DNA from: Erigeron canadensis
Taxonomy: Eukaryota; Streptophyta; Magnoliopsida; Asterales; Asteraceae
Direction: 5' to 3'
Length of the DNA: 64,000 nt
NCBI RefSeq assembly: GCF_010389155.1
Contig: NC_057765.1
Span: 7,564,001-7,628,000, forward strand
Shown: positions 12,355 through 24,340 of the stretch, piece after piece
Numbering within the stretch: position 1 is the first letter of the stretch
Layout of the letters: each line of letters starts with the position of its first letter
Translations under genes and position numbers: made by a program
Notes under the pieces: generated by a model
What the model saw: only the letters and a program-made list of their open reading frames with translations
What the model was told of the DNA's origin: nothing
The model's database searches: none

Positions 12355-14220
12355 AAGATAAAGAAACGTATACATGCAGCGAGAGATGAGAACATATTGG
12401 ATTATGGTCACGAAGGTTTTCATCATGATATTAATTTGGATACGAAAAGAGGATTTACATAAAGAACATATGCAAGTTTGGAGTAGTTTAGAAACCAAAT
12501 AGTCGTGAACTCGTGATGTTTTTTTTTTTTTTTTATATATAAATTTCGTTGGATCTTTGAAATTACAGTCAAGGAAAGCCATATATATTTTTTTGTCTTA
12601 CTATATTTCACTTGTACGTATGTGTGTACTATGTGTGATAATACAAGTATGTTACATCTTCTTCATGTAATCGTCATTACTTACTTGTAGTAGATATGAA
12701 CAAAATAGTAGACCTGGAATTATTCACTCCCACATACACATAGCCTTAAATTCACACATTATACATTTCAACATCATTAAATGTTTCTTCTTCATGTACC
12801 CCCTTGGACTTGGTCAAGTTAGATATAACCTTATAACAAAATTCCTTACTAAACCCTAAACTTATTTCTCTCCTATTCGAGCCACTCTTGTAGAGCCTTT
12901 TCAAGAAAAAGAATAAAAAAATTCTATCATGAGATTATCATTTGTGTAGTTGGTGTCACACAACTTTTATGTGACAAAGACACCAAAATCAAGAAAGTTA
13001 AAATTATTCTACATCCTTGAATTAACTGTTCATGCTTGTTACATGAGTAGTTAAACATCCTAAATGTAGGGCTGGTAATACTTAATTGATGTGAAAAGAA
13101 GCAAGATAGTGTTATAGATTATCGACTTGCCAACCCATCAATTTGCTAACCCGTCGATCTAATTTTTCTCAGGTTAAATTCAGGTTTGGCTTGTGAGTTA
13201 TTAGGTCAATCCAATTTTTTATGAATACTTTTTCAGTAAATATATATATACATTAAGACCTTTGAAGTCTAAAATCTAAATTTTAATATCTTCAATCAAT
13301 AATAATACATTTTAAAACTGTAATTATCAATGTTAGTACAATTTGAACTCATATTTTACTCATTTTGTACTTATAGCTTTTATAAATTTTATAAGTAGAT
13401 TTATTGTTTGTTATTTTATTATGAAAGTTATAGTTTTGATAAAAAAAAAATTTACAAGAGATTGATGTTTAACCCAATTGACTCATAAAAATCTATTTGA
13501 CCCGAAATCTAACTCACCAATCCATCAACTTGTTTGATTTATGCATTTATTGGGTCATGCAGGGTTGGATATGAGTTGATAGCTCTTGCTTTGGAGTTGT
13601 GATTTTTAATTTGAAACTTTTAAGAGGTCTGGTTAAAAGTAATACACGTGATATTCAAAACAGAACGCCAATGTCAAAATCTTTCGAAAGAAATAAAATG
13701 CTTACAAAAATAACAAACGCGTAAAGCATTTATGTAACTTATCCTAACTTCTTTGTACCTAATTTAAGCAAAAGGAGGTCATTAGTGACTACATTTCAAT
13801 ATTAACATTAACAACTTATTACAAACCATAATGTTCTCTTAATAACTAGTTATAGTAAATTCAAACAAACCAGTTGACTTATGACTTGTGACAAACATAT
13901 ACCAAATCAAAGGGTCTAAATCACACAAGTTATAAAACAAGGGACCTTTATTGACAACATAAATAACTAAAGGGAGTTATAAAAAAGTAGTAATGGGTTG
14001 GTTGTTGTTAAAACCGCCATAAAGTAAACGACCTTGTATTCCCTTTCGAAGACTTTGATCAAAAACAGATTTTTGTTTTAGTTTTTGACTTTCAAACTAC
14101 TTGCAAACATTATACCTATACATATATGATACATATATCTATATGTGTGAACTCTTAGTGTAGATTTCTTTCAAGTATCGCCTATCAAGTTTGACGATCA
14201 ACAATTCTTTGTTTATAGTG
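12355..14220. other. Intergenic region upstream of the PP2C gene
   Basis: No gene seen. A T-run occurs near 12520-12533. The last 250 bp form the presumed PP2C promoter, with a W-box-like TTGAC near 14084. Confidence 0.5.
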
Positions 14221-14227
14221 TTTATTC

Positions 14228-14235
14228 TATATAAA
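14228..14235 (+). promoter_or_regulatory. TATA box of the PP2C gene
   Basis: TATATAAA lies 78 bp before the ATG at 14313, a normal distance for a plant core promoter with a short 5' UTR. An AG acceptor-like site directly before the ATG (ttttag) leaves room for a 5'-UTR intron if transcription starts further upstream. Confidence 0.45.
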
Positions 14236-14312
14236 ACCGCGGGAAAAGAAAACATTTCTGTTTTTTTTTTTCCTTATAATTGTTGATATTTTATTTAATG
14301 TTTTAGAAGACC

Positions 14313-17300
14313 ATGGACAAGAAACATCCTGTTGCAACTGGTGGAATTCTCCAGAAAATTAAGGTTTGTTTTTTGTTCTGTTTTTCTTTTTTCTTTTTAA
14401 ATTTTTTTTTGATGATTTTATTAGTTATCTAATTTAATGATTGATATTTTATTTTGGTGATAAATTGTTAAGTTTGGGCATAATTAGTAGTTAAATATGT
14501 TTGGATTTTATAATTGTATGCATATGTCATATGTATGTGTATTATGTTTATGAAAGTTGTCTTTTTGAATAGTTTTAATCTAATAGGATTAATTTTTGTA
14601 AGTTGTTTGAATTTTGATCATGGATTATTTTTGGTATCTTGGTTGTTTAGATTTGTATAACAGTTGGATATTTGATTTAGTATGCATGTTTGTGTGTGAG
14701 TGTTTGGATGGTGAATGAATATGTATTATTTTTGGCATAGTTATCCTATTGATTGAATGAGTGGTTGCAATTTTATGATCACTAACCTAATTTCTATGAT
14801 GTATATGTACAAGTTTCATTGTCAAAACTTTTATATCTAGTACTTATTGTATCTAATATCGTACGCGGTACTATTTATTGCTTTAAGTTTTGTATACTCC
14901 TGTAAGAAATTTATTTCTGTTGAAGTTGAAAAGTTAAACACATGGTTCAAAACTCGAAAATGAAATTTACGTTTTAAATTTTATAATGGATCACAGAAAG
15001 CTGCTTGTCTCGATGCATCACCATCGGACACTGGAAAAGGGAAAAGCAAGTCATCGGATATCAAAGTGTGTCATGGATTTCACTTGGTAGAAGGGAAGTC
15101 TGGACATGACATGGAAGATTATCATGTTGCCGAATATAGAAACATAAAGGGCCATGTGCTCGGGCTATTTGCAATATTTGACGGTCATCTGGGTGATCGT
15201 GTCCCGAGTTATTTGAAAGACAATCTTTTTAACAACATACTTGGTGAGGTAAGTCTCACTATATTCCCCTTTTCTTGCTCCCCCAGGTATGTCGAAAGCA
15301 TTTTTGTAAGCATTGTTAGTTGAAAGTCGGAATAAAAGTAGGATCTTCTAAATGGAAATTTTATAAATATGAAATTGCGTATCCTTTCATAAAGGATATA
15401 TATATCAATGCAGTTAATATATGCAGATATCCTAAAATTTACTTTTAATGTTCGGTAGATAATAGTCGTTGACTCCTTGTTGAATTAGTGAGTTATGATG
15501 CATTTCATAGATCAGACTTGAAAATGTTACAATGGACTAGATGCTTCTTCATGTTGTAGTGTTGTACGTAAGTAATGATTTTAAGAATGTCAGGAACGAT
15601 TGTCAATTATAATCGTGTTTGTATATGGAACACTACTTTCTGATAGATATGAGGTAACTTTGATAATGACTGTCCAATAGTCCAAATTGATACATATTAC
15701 ATACATTAGGAAGAACTTGATGTGCGTTTTATATTTTAATGCATTATGTCGCCTTAATCCTAATTCAGTAACATGTTTCTTGCATTTCTATTTTGTGCAT
15801 CTCAAAGACCTAGATCTCCATACCTCCCCGTTTGACTTGAATTGAATTCTTTATGTGTCAAGTGGCTTATACTGACTAGAAAATTGTGCTCGGTCCTAAC
15901 TGTCAAGATGGAAGCAAATAACTTCTATGCCAAAATGCAAAATTTAGATTCTATTTTAGTATTTTTATCGGATTGAAGTGAATTTAGACTGTTTGTATGG
16001 TGTTATACACAATCAAGATGTTGTGTATTAATTAGTCCATCCGGGTTCATAATGTATGCTTACTGCAGATTTAGTTCTGTACTCGATAATAAGCTTTTGA
16101 TGATACTAGTTTGCATTTCCATTAACTTTGATGCCCCTGTATTAATATATTTTTGTAACTTATTAACATTCTCCAGCCGAATTTCTGGAATGATCCCGAG
16201 AAGGCAATAAAAAATGCATATCGATCTACTGACCAATTTATCCTCGAGAATGCTGGGCAATTAGGTCCGGGTGGCTCAACTGCAGTTACAGCAATTGTGA
16301 TTGATGGCAAAGATTTGTGGGTTGCAAACGTAGGAGATTCCAGAGCTGTGTTATGTGAGAGGGGATCTGCAAATCAACTAACGGTGGACCATGAACCGCA
16401 CATTGAAAGGAAAAGGATCGAGAAACAGGGTGGATTTGTGACTAATCTTCCAGGTATAAATCGTTCTAAGAAATTCACTGTCTAAGAATTTACCGACACA
16501 TTTAAACAAAAATGGCTCATTTCTGGTTGGTTATGTTTGGTAACTGTAAAAAAAAATTGTAATCAACTAAATATTTATTTTACAAAACAAAAAGGAAAAA
16601 AAAAAAAGGTTTAGCTAAAGTAATATGGTTCAAATGGGTCAAACACGTTAAACTAGTTAAAGTGGTCCAAATGTCTATTTAAATGCTAAGAATGTCCAAA
16701 TTGTCCTACTTGAAATTTGTATTAATACTCTTATATAGTAATGTAAAACTCTTTATTCACAATTTGACATTTAGCTTTTTTAAATTTAAATGATAATATT
16801 GGAGAATGTATTGGTGGGTCCCCCATCCCAACCCGTTTTGACTTTTGACCTGAATCCATTTTCGTCCAATGCCCAAGTAACTAACATACTCGACCTACTC
16901 GTTTTGCCACCTCTGGTGTTAGCAACCTTACACCAGTAAGTTGCAAGTTAGAGTCTGTAGTTTGCAACTCAGCAATACATTCTTAAGAGTAAACTATAAT
17001 CAAACGTGTTGGTTTATTCTTCCATCTCTGTGATTTAGTAGATAGAGTAGAACTTCTACATGCATATTTTAGTCCAGTCATCGTGTCATCAATTATGCAA
17101 GTTCTGATGTATATTGTATCTGTCATTATATGTTAAGGTGATGTACCTCGAGTCAACGGTCAACTTGCTGTTGCTCGAGCTTTTGGAGACCAAAGCCTTA
17201 AAGCACATCTAAGTTCAGAACCTGATATTCGACATGTACCTATCAACTCCACCATAGAGCTTGTAATATTGGCCAGTGACGGCTTATGGAAGGTCCGTTG

Positions 17301-18454
17301 TTCACTCATTTTACGTTTAATTAATTGTTTTATAAGTTAGAGTATGCAGGGCCGGCCCTAAGGAACTTTGGGTCTAGGACGGGCCGAAAGAAAATGGCCC
17401 TAGCCTAGGAGCGACGAATTTGACCAGACGACGTAAAAATAGATAGATATGCGTACTTAACATCTTAATCACCCAATTAGAATGCTTATAGTTAATTATT
17501 AAAAGTAGCAATATTATATATAACATAAAATAATGTGTATATAGATAGAATTTTTAAAAACGAGGCCCTTAAAATAAACAGGTCATGTGCGGTCGTCCAC
17601 TTCGCTCTATGCCTAAGCCCCCCATGAGAGTATGCATAATGCATTCTCTCATTGCATAATCGTGCTATCTTCAATTTTAAAGGCCAATAATTTGATCCAT
17701 CTTAGGATCTGTAACTCACTATGTAAATGTGGTTGACAAAGTTTAATTACTCCAAAGTAGAGGTGTCATAATGCGTGTGGGCTCATCATGGGTCAAACCG
17801 GGTGGGTCAGTCAAGATGGGCCCACATGTACTTTTTGTTCTCTCTTATTTTGGATTTTATGAATAATCATTCTTTTGATTATGATTTAAATTATCTGCTA
17901 GTGTACAATAAAGTTTTTGAATAAAACGAGTTACGAGTTCTTGTGCATTTTGAGCATATTTTGGATGACTTAGACATTTGACCCACTTGACTTTATGGTA
18001 TAGGGCCCTAAAACTGAGCAACCTTGACGAACCCATTTGACCCACTTGACTTGTTGTTCCAATGGTATAAAACTGAGCTTAATGGTATAGGGCCCTAAAA
18101 CTGGGCATTACATTGAGCGTTCAAGATGGTCTTGGAGAAAATGTATAACTCAAATCTACTTGTATATCCATATATGGGCTCAATTGCAACTTATGTCAGT
18201 AAATGTACATCATTTCCATCATTTACTTATGATTAAAAATGTCCAAGGATGTGTGTTTTGGTAAGTGAATTGTTATTGTTATTTGTATACATTTACATAA
18301 CTTTGTGTTAGTATAGGTGATGAGTAACCTCGAAGCAATTGATATGGTAAAATCTATCAAAGACCCCTTAGCAGCAGCCAAGCGATTGACCTCAGAGGCA
18401 TTAGCAAGAAAAAGCAAAGACGACATATCATGTATTGTCATTCGATTTGGATGA
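14313..18454 (+). CDS. Protein phosphatase 2C, plant clade of phytochrome-associated PP2C (At1g22280-like)
   Basis: A Mg/Mn-dependent Ser/Thr phosphatase. Five exons with GT-AG junctions: 14313-14363, 14997-15248, 16177-16453, 17138-17292 and 18317-18454 (TGA). They join in phase to 290 aa, close to the 280-290 aa usual for this clade. The metal-centre residues are present: E57-D58 in HDMEDY, D79-G80 in FDGH, D241 in SDGLWK and D281 in KSKDDIS. GGSTAV (133-138) and VGDSRA (153-158) are also intact, so the enzyme should be active. There is no transmembrane segment or signal peptide; cytosol or nucleus is likely. The PAPP2C assignment rests on remembered similarity (YDGH/FDGH-GD-VP, LSSEPDI), and close paralogues such as PP2C 58 are possible. 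Introns 2-4 are long, and intron 4 contains a hAT-like insertion. Confidence 0.9.
17348..17627. mobile_element. Non-autonomous hAT-like element in PP2C intron 4
   Basis: 280 bp flanked by the perfect 8-bp duplication GAGTATGC (17340-17347 and 17628-17635). The termini are imperfect inverted repeats: AGGGCCGGCCCTAAGG at the left, and TCATGGGGGGCTTAGGC read inward from the right. This GGCCC-type end is common among plant hAT MITEs. No coding sequence. Confidence 0.8.
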
Positions 18455-19318
18455 CCAGAACACCACCACCACGTCCATCATCTCAAAACCCCTGCAAATT
18501 GGTATTTCATCCCTCTTATATTTATACATTGGGTTTATGGTTATAGGGTAAGTAAGACCAAAATGTTGTATATACAATATTGTATCTAAGCTCATGGTAG
18601 TGAAAAGAATTATATGTTCATAGAGCTTTTAAAATGCACTTTCTTAATCTTTTCTTTTCATTGGGTTCTCCTATTTAATAATTCATTTTTTGGTTGTGCA
18701 AGTATGCATTTAATAAGACATTTTAGGGGATTCTTGTATAGCTATAGCTTCAATATTTTATTGTGAAGTGTGCTTCATTTGATTAGATAATGCATGTCCA
18801 GATTCATTACTTTACTAATATTATACAAATTGACATTGCATATTGGATTTTCTTTTAGAAATTGAAAGTGCTTTTTACTACAATGCACCAAAATTTAAGT
18901 AGGCAATGTGTAAAAAGAATCATACATGTATTGTGACCAAAATCTTCTAACTTTTCTTTTATTCCCTACGTATACATCTTGTAATCAAAATAAATTTCCA
19001 CCAATCATCCATATATGGATTGATATATGAGATTGAAAATTTTTGGGTTCAAATCCTGTTATGATCAAAATGATCACAGGTTTGGAAACAGGCCGTAAAC
19101 CCTAATCCGTAATAGACTTAGAGACAATATTGCTCAGTCTTTTTCTTCCAAAAAATTTTCAAGTTTGAAACCCATTTAGTTGAATATCTTGAAGGTGACC
19201 ATGAAAACTGCTGAAAATGATTATGAAGATACTTTGGTTAAAATGTTTACCGAGTCAAAAGAGTTATTATTTCCCAATAAATCAACTTCAAATATATTTA
19301 TTATTTTTGACCGGTAAT
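18455..19318. other. PP2C 3' UTR and intergenic DNA
   Basis: The 3' UTR presumably occupies the first few hundred bases. Nothing else supportable seen. Confidence 0.5.
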
Positions 19319-19319
19319 A

Positions 19320-19710
19320 AATTTAGGATTAAATCCGTAAATAGTAACCTATTTACACGAATTTCCTATTATAGATAACCTATTTTGTTTTTGTCTATTT
19401 AAAGGATCCTATTTTCAAAAAATTCCTAATAAAGGATATCTCGTTAGTTTTTGACAGACGAAACTCGTGAAGTGCCACATCATTGATGTCACGTCATCAG
19501 TTTTGCTGACGTGGTCAAAGTCAAGTGCCACGTCAGCAAAACTGATGACGTGACACTTAACGAGCTTTGTCTGTCAAAAACTAACGAGATACCCTTTATT
19601 AGGAATTTTTTGAAAATATGATCCTTTAAATAGACGAAAACAGAATAGGTTACCTTTAATAAGAAATTCATGTAAATAGGTTTCCTTTTTATGGATTTTT
19701 TCCATAAATT
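19320..19710. mobile_element. Fold-back MITE with near full-length hairpin
   Basis: The two halves are inverted copies over most of their length. AATTTAGGATTAAATCC at the left pairs with AATTTATGGAAAAAATCC read from the right, and the blocks AAAAAATTCCTAATAAAGG and CTCGTTAGTTTTTGACAGAC recur inverted. TA flanks both ends. The centre is a perfect 27-bp inverted repeat (19488-19514 and 19528-19554) with a 13-bp loop. No coding sequence. The superfamily is unresolved; TA flanks suggest Tc1/mariner-type. Confidence 0.75.
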
Positions 19711-21683
19711 TATACTGAAAAATATTAGTAGGTAACTTTTTTTTTAACAATTAGGCGGTGTTCGATATTAGGGAACACCTCACTTTAAATGTTGAAGCTT
19801 TATACGTATTCTAGATTACGAGATATAGACTATAAACACGTAGAAAAAACCAACGATGCATCTGCTAGTTGAGGTAGCTTCAATTGCACTAGTAGGTAAC
19901 TAGCAATTACAGAAAGTCACTACCTAAATATTTTTTTTTACCAATATTTAAGAAGAAACAAAAAAAAACCAGACAATTCTGAAAAGTTTTTATAAGACTT
20001 GTTACTATTACAAAAAACTATTATAAAGACTTTTTATCATTGAGTATAAAAGGTTTTTTTACAATAGCTTAAAAAATTTCAAGTCATTACATTCTCTCTC
20101 ATACATATATAATTGTAATTTAAGAAACTTCAAGCTATTTTTAAGTTATTTTCAAGCTTTTGTGATTAGAGTTAAAGATTTTTTATAAAAAACTTTTAAA
20201 AAAAAGCTACTCGTATATCATTCGACATTATAGATTATAGAACGTACAAAAATGTGAATAATGCAAAATTGAATGCAGAGTAAATAGGATTGTATAGCTG
20301 TCTGACCAAACATATAACCAGAGTCAGCAGAAAGTAAAGTAATAGTCTGATTTTTATTTGAAGAGCCATGTGAAGATAGCACATGACTTGTTATCGAACT
20401 ATGGACAGGTAAGCATAAACATAATAGCCTAGTAGTCAATAACTCAATATTTGATCTCTTAAAATAAGTAGAGATTTCTAGCTTGAATTCTAGAATTAAA
20501 AATAATTCCGTTGTGGTTACGAAGGTTTATTTATGACTCAAGTTTTTCCGCAAAACATACAGTTGCTCTAAATTTCATTGGCTCGTAAAATAGATCGGAT
20601 ACTTAAATAAATTATAAAGTAAAAAACTGAAGACAGGTATGTATGGGTATCTTTTATTCTTTCACATGTATATCTAACCGTTAGACAATATCATATCATT
20701 TATCTTGCTCCATACTCCCACTTAAGGACACACATACATTGATTCTGTACATTATATAATATCACAAGTATCTAGTTCACGCGTTTATTTATACGTACAT
20801 ACATATTATATAAAGCTAAATAAAATCATCCAAGTTTCACCAGGGTTTATCATCAAATAATCTTTTACCGCATTATTGTCATTGTATTCGTATATGGCAA
20901 AGTAATGAAAAATTCCATTTTCATCATTTGATGAGATGAAACAAATATCTTTAACTTTAATAATCAAGTAATCTGTTTGGTCATGTGGTTAATCCGTTAA
21001 GACGGACGTATCTTGGTTTTTAGGTCGCCAAGTTGATTTAATTGCATGGTTTTGTTTCTTTGGCTCGTCCTGAGCCAATAAATCCTCAGGGCTGCCTCTG
21101 AATCGTTCTATAATAATCTTTATAACAAAAGGAATAGCTATACGACATGCTATATCACGTCATGTGACATAAAAAGGCGATGTGGAACTAGATACTATTA
21201 TGTTTTATTGTACTAAAACGCGTTTGGTGTATCACATCATCTAAAATCATGAAAAAAAGAACATGGGAAGATATTTGCATTGTGTGTCCATTTTGGGTTA
21301 TTTTCAAGCATGCATGATCCCAGTATCTATGTGCATAAGCAACTTATGCGGAAAAAAACAAGTCAAATTTATGATCTTGAGGGACAAATCTTTACATTAA
21401 AAAAAACACAACATTTTGTGTAGAGTGTGGTGTGTTGTATCATGAAAATGGTTGCAAAATGAGACAAGATTATTACATATCAATTGATAACTATTTGTGT
21501 ATACATATATAATAATGAATTCCTAATGAAAGCTTAAAAATTATACGTACATACATGATGATAATGATAATATCATGAAATGTAAATACTTGATTAACAC
21601 ATATAAATAACATCAATCTCTATATATGATGCTCTTTTTTTTACCAATGTTTGGAAGTTGGGTTATGTATAGATGGATTTGGA
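19711..21683. other. Intergenic region downstream of the LRX gene
   Basis: AT-rich. A possible retroelement 3'-end remnant lies near 21020-21120 ('ggctcgtcctgagccaataa'), unassigned. No gene seen. Confidence 0.4.
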
Positions 21684-24056
21684 TTAATAGTAGGGTATTA
21701 CCGGAGGAGGGGGAGAGGCGTAAGAAACTCCGATTACTGGCGGAAGTGGGGTGGAATCGGATGGTGGTGGTGGTGGATGTAGTGATGGTGATGGGTGTGG
21801 TTTAGTATGATGAGGTGGTGGTGGTGACGGCGATGGTGGTGTGTAGTGGTGGTTTGTGGGTGGTGGTGGAGAATGTGGTTGTGGTTGTGATGCTGGTGGT
21901 GGTGGCGGTGTAGGTAGAGTGCATCCGATTGATGGTGGTGGTGGGGAGAAATGTGTTTCGGGTGATGATCCTGACGTTGGTGGTGGTGGTGATTGGTGAC
22001 TTCCTGGTGGTGATCCATGGCTTCCACTTGTTGGCGGCGATTGGTAGCCTCCATGTGGTGGTGATTGGTGGCTTACTGGTGGTGGCGATGGGTGGCTTCC
22101 TGGAGGATATTGGTAGCCTCCATGTGGTGGTGATTGGTGGCTTACTGGTGGTGATTGATGGCCTCCATGCGGTGGTGATTGGTGGCTTCCTGGCGGTGAC
22201 CCATGGCTTCCGGGTGGCGATTGATAGCCTTCACTTGGTGGTGGCGATAGGTGGCTTCCTGGTGGAGATTGGTAGCCTCCTTGTGGTGGCGATGGGTGGC
22301 TTCCTGGAGGATATTGGTAGCCTCCATGTGGTGGTGATTGGTGGCTCCCGGGTGGCGATTGGTAGCCTCCACTTGGTGGTGGCGATGAGTGGCTGCCTGG
22401 TGGATACTGGTAGCTTCCTGGTGGTGATTGGTGACTACCTGGCGGTGATCCATGACTTCCAGGTGGCGATTGATAACCTCCACTTGGTGGTGGGGATTGG
22501 TAGCTTCCTGGTGGAGATTGGTAGCCTCCATGTGGTGGTGATTGGTGGCTTCCTGGCGGTGATCCATGACTCCCAGGTGGCGATTGGTAGCCTCCTTGTG
22601 GTGGCGATGGGTGGCTTCCTGGTGGATTTTGGTAACCTCCATGCGGTGGTGATTGGTGGCTCCCTGGTGGTGATTGATGGCTTCCAGGTGGGGATTGATA
22701 GCCTCCATGCGGTGGTGATGGGAGAGGTTGACCAGTTGGTGGTGTGACGGGTGATGTAGACGGTGGATGGGTAACCGTTGGTGGTGGTGGAGGATGTGTT
22801 TTACTACCTGGTGATGACCCAGAGCTAGGCGGTTGTGATGACCCGGAACTAGGCGGTGGTAAAGAAGGCTGGCTAGATGGAGGCATTGGTGTTGGCACGG
22901 TGGTAGGTGGTTGAGACGGTCTTGGAACCGACGGCGTAGTTGGAACAGATGGTGTCGAAAAACCGCCACATTGTAACTTTCTACAATCAACAGGCCTTGC
23001 ATCTCTATAAGAACACTGCCTAACACTTCTCTGATTCATTTTACCAACAATACAATTCTGTCCATCATCAAACACTTTACCTGGTGAGGCCCCACATGAA
23101 GGCGCCTCACCAGTAAAGTAATTAAACGAGAACGTAAAGTTCTCCAACCTCGGTAACCTACAAATGCTATCCGGCACAACACCAGTGAGCCGGTTATGCG
23201 CCACATTCAACTGCTCCACACTTCTCATTCCACCAATCGCCGGGGGCAGCGGGCCCTGGAGCTTGTTAAAGCTTACGTCAAACACAGTCACTTTTTTTAA
23301 CAACCCAACTTGAACGGGTATACACCCGGTCAAGTTATCATTCATGAGAATAATCTCGTTTAATGTGTTGCTCATTTTACCAATGCTCGGGGGAATACAT
23401 CCCCCGAGGTTATTATTTGCCATAACAAGTACAGATACCGGCGAATTACCCAGATTCGCTGGTATCCCAAACTGAAACCGGTTATCATTTAAAAAAACCG
23501 CGTCAAGGTTTTTATCAAAGAGTCCCGAAGGAACTCCCCCTTCGAACTCATTAAACCGAAGATCTAAATACTTTAAACTCGGTAACGATAAAACAACAGT
23601 TGGAAACACTCCTACAAACCGGTTATTACTTAAATCAAGCTCATATAACAAAGTAAGATTTTTGAAACTACTCGGAACGGTTCCACAAAACCGGTTTGAG
23701 TTGATATGAAACAGAGCTAAATCGGTTAACAAACCAAGCTCATCAGGTAAATAACCTGCGATATCCGCGTGGTTGAGGTCTATTCCTGCAACCACGCGGA
23801 TAGACGGGTTACTCGGAAACGGGGCACAATACACCCCACTATAAGAACAAACATTTGGGCCAGACCAATTTGTAGTAAAGTTAAATGGGTCAGACAAAAT
23901 AGCTGATTTTAAGGCTTGTAAGGCAATGTAGGCTTGTCTAAGTCTTGGGTTTTCGAAAGTGAGTGTGTTTACATCAGGGGTGTTGTTTTGGGCGGAGATG
24001 TGGTGGATGGCGGCGGAGATAAGAAGGGTTAAGAGGAGGAGGTGCGGTGGTGGCAT
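21684..24056 (-). CDS. Leucine-rich repeat extensin-like protein (LRX type), 790 aa, single exon
   Basis: LRX proteins are secreted chimeras of an LRR domain, which binds RALF peptides, and a cell-wall-anchored extensin domain. They help control wall integrity in pollen tubes and root hairs. I start at the ATG at 24056; the frame stays open upstream only through non-ATG codons. Residues 1-23 form a signal peptide (LLLLTLLISAAIHHISAQ). The cap region (FENPRLRQAYIALQALK) and about ten LRRs follow to about residue 330, and then a Cys-rich hinge (CRKLQCGG near 367). The remaining 420 residues are Pro-rich. They are built of PPGSHQSPPHGGYQ-like repeats and end in a tail of SPPPP/PPPPP blocks. The SPP-Gly-Ser-His repeat is unlike the classical SPPPP-Tyr extensin. 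Pollen type (PEX) or vegetative type cannot be decided from sequence. Confidence 0.9.
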   Translation of the reverse strand: MPPPHLLLLTLLISAAIHHISAQNNTPDVNTLTFENPRLRQAYIALQALKSAILSDPFNFTTNWSGPNVCSYSGVYCAPFPSNPSIRVVAGIDLNHADIAGYLPDELGLLTDLALFHINSNRFCGTVPSSFKNLTLLYELDLSNNRFVGVFPTVVLSLPSLKYLDLRFNEFEGGVPSGLFDKNLDAVFLNDNRFQFGIPANLGNSPVSVLVMANNNLGGCIPPSIGKMSNTLNEIILMNDNLTGCIPVQVGLLKKVTVFDVSFNKLQGPLPPAIGGMRSVEQLNVAHNRLTGVVPDSICRLPRLENFTFSFNYFTGEAPSCGASPGKVFDDGQNCIVGKMNQRSVRQCSYRDARPVDCRKLQCGGFSTPSVPTTPSVPRPSQPPTTVPTPMPPSSQPSLPPPSSGSSQPPSSGSSPGSKTHPPPPPTVTHPPSTSPVTPPTGQPLPSPPHGGYQSPPGSHQSPPGSHQSPPHGGYQNPPGSHPSPPQGGYQSPPGSHGSPPGSHQSPPHGGYQSPPGSYQSPPPSGGYQSPPGSHGSPPGSHQSPPGSYQYPPGSHSSPPPSGGYQSPPGSHQSPPHGGYQYPPGSHPSPPQGGYQSPPGSHLSPPPSEGYQSPPGSHGSPPGSHQSPPHGGHQSPPVSHQSPPHGGYQYPPGSHPSPPPVSHQSPPHGGYQSPPTSGSHGSPPGSHQSPPPPTSGSSPETHFSPPPPSIGCTLPTPPPPPASQPQPHSPPPPTNHHYTPPSPSPPPPHHTKPHPSPSLHPPPPPSDSTPLPPVIGVSYASPPPPVIPYY
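22020..22710 (-). repeat. Minisatellite encoding PPGSHQSPPHGGYQ repeats in the LRX extensin domain
   Basis: Roughly 690 bp of imperfect repeats built of 12-27-bp modules (PPGSHQS, PPHGGYQ, PPPSGGYQ) in variable order. The modules keep the frame. A long open frame on the plus strand across the same bases is a by-product of this repeat. Confidence 0.85.
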
Positions 24057-24340
24057 GGTGGTTTGGAGAAACAAAAAAGAGAGAGAGAAAGAATGAGTAG
24101 CTAGTGTGAGTGAATAGAGGGGTGTTGAATTAATAAATGGGGAAAAAATGCAGTGTAAGTAACGTGATGTTACTGTTGTGAGTTTCCCACCAATGTCAGA
24201 AATTTAAAGCTTTTGTTTTATTATTATTGTGTGATAAATTATTGGTTTTGTTTAAAACTATTTTGATAATTGATATGGTACGTACTTCTTTTGTTTGTAA
24301 TTTAATATGGGATTATTGGGATAGCCAGGAAAGGTTTAAC
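24057..24340 (-). promoter_or_regulatory. LRX promoter, partly shared with the paralogue at 60275
   Basis: The blocks 'gtttcccaccaatgtcagaaatttaaag' (near 24182; quoted here in parts: GTTTCCCACCAATG, AGAAATTTAAAG) and the 'attattgg...gcta/cagga' block near 24310 have counterparts at about 60388-60500 in the same relative position. A weak TATA-like AT stretch lies at 24128-24138, about 75 bp upstream of the ATG. Confidence 0.55.

Noticed and set aside
17997..18110. Repeated phrase 'ggtatagggccctaaaactg' in PP2C intron 4
   Set aside because: A short local duplication only; no element ends or coding content could be attached.
21020..21120. Possible retroelement tail near the LRX 3' side
   Set aside because: No tail, duplication or coding remnant to support it.
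21929..22747. 272-codon open frame on the plus strand opposite the LRX gene
   Set aside because: It is the reverse reading of the Pro-rich repeat (Val/Gly/Leu-only modules). Codon periodicity and domain content support the minus strand.
22142..23026. 294-codon His-rich minus-strand frame
   Set aside because: It is the shifted frame of the LRX extensin repeat.
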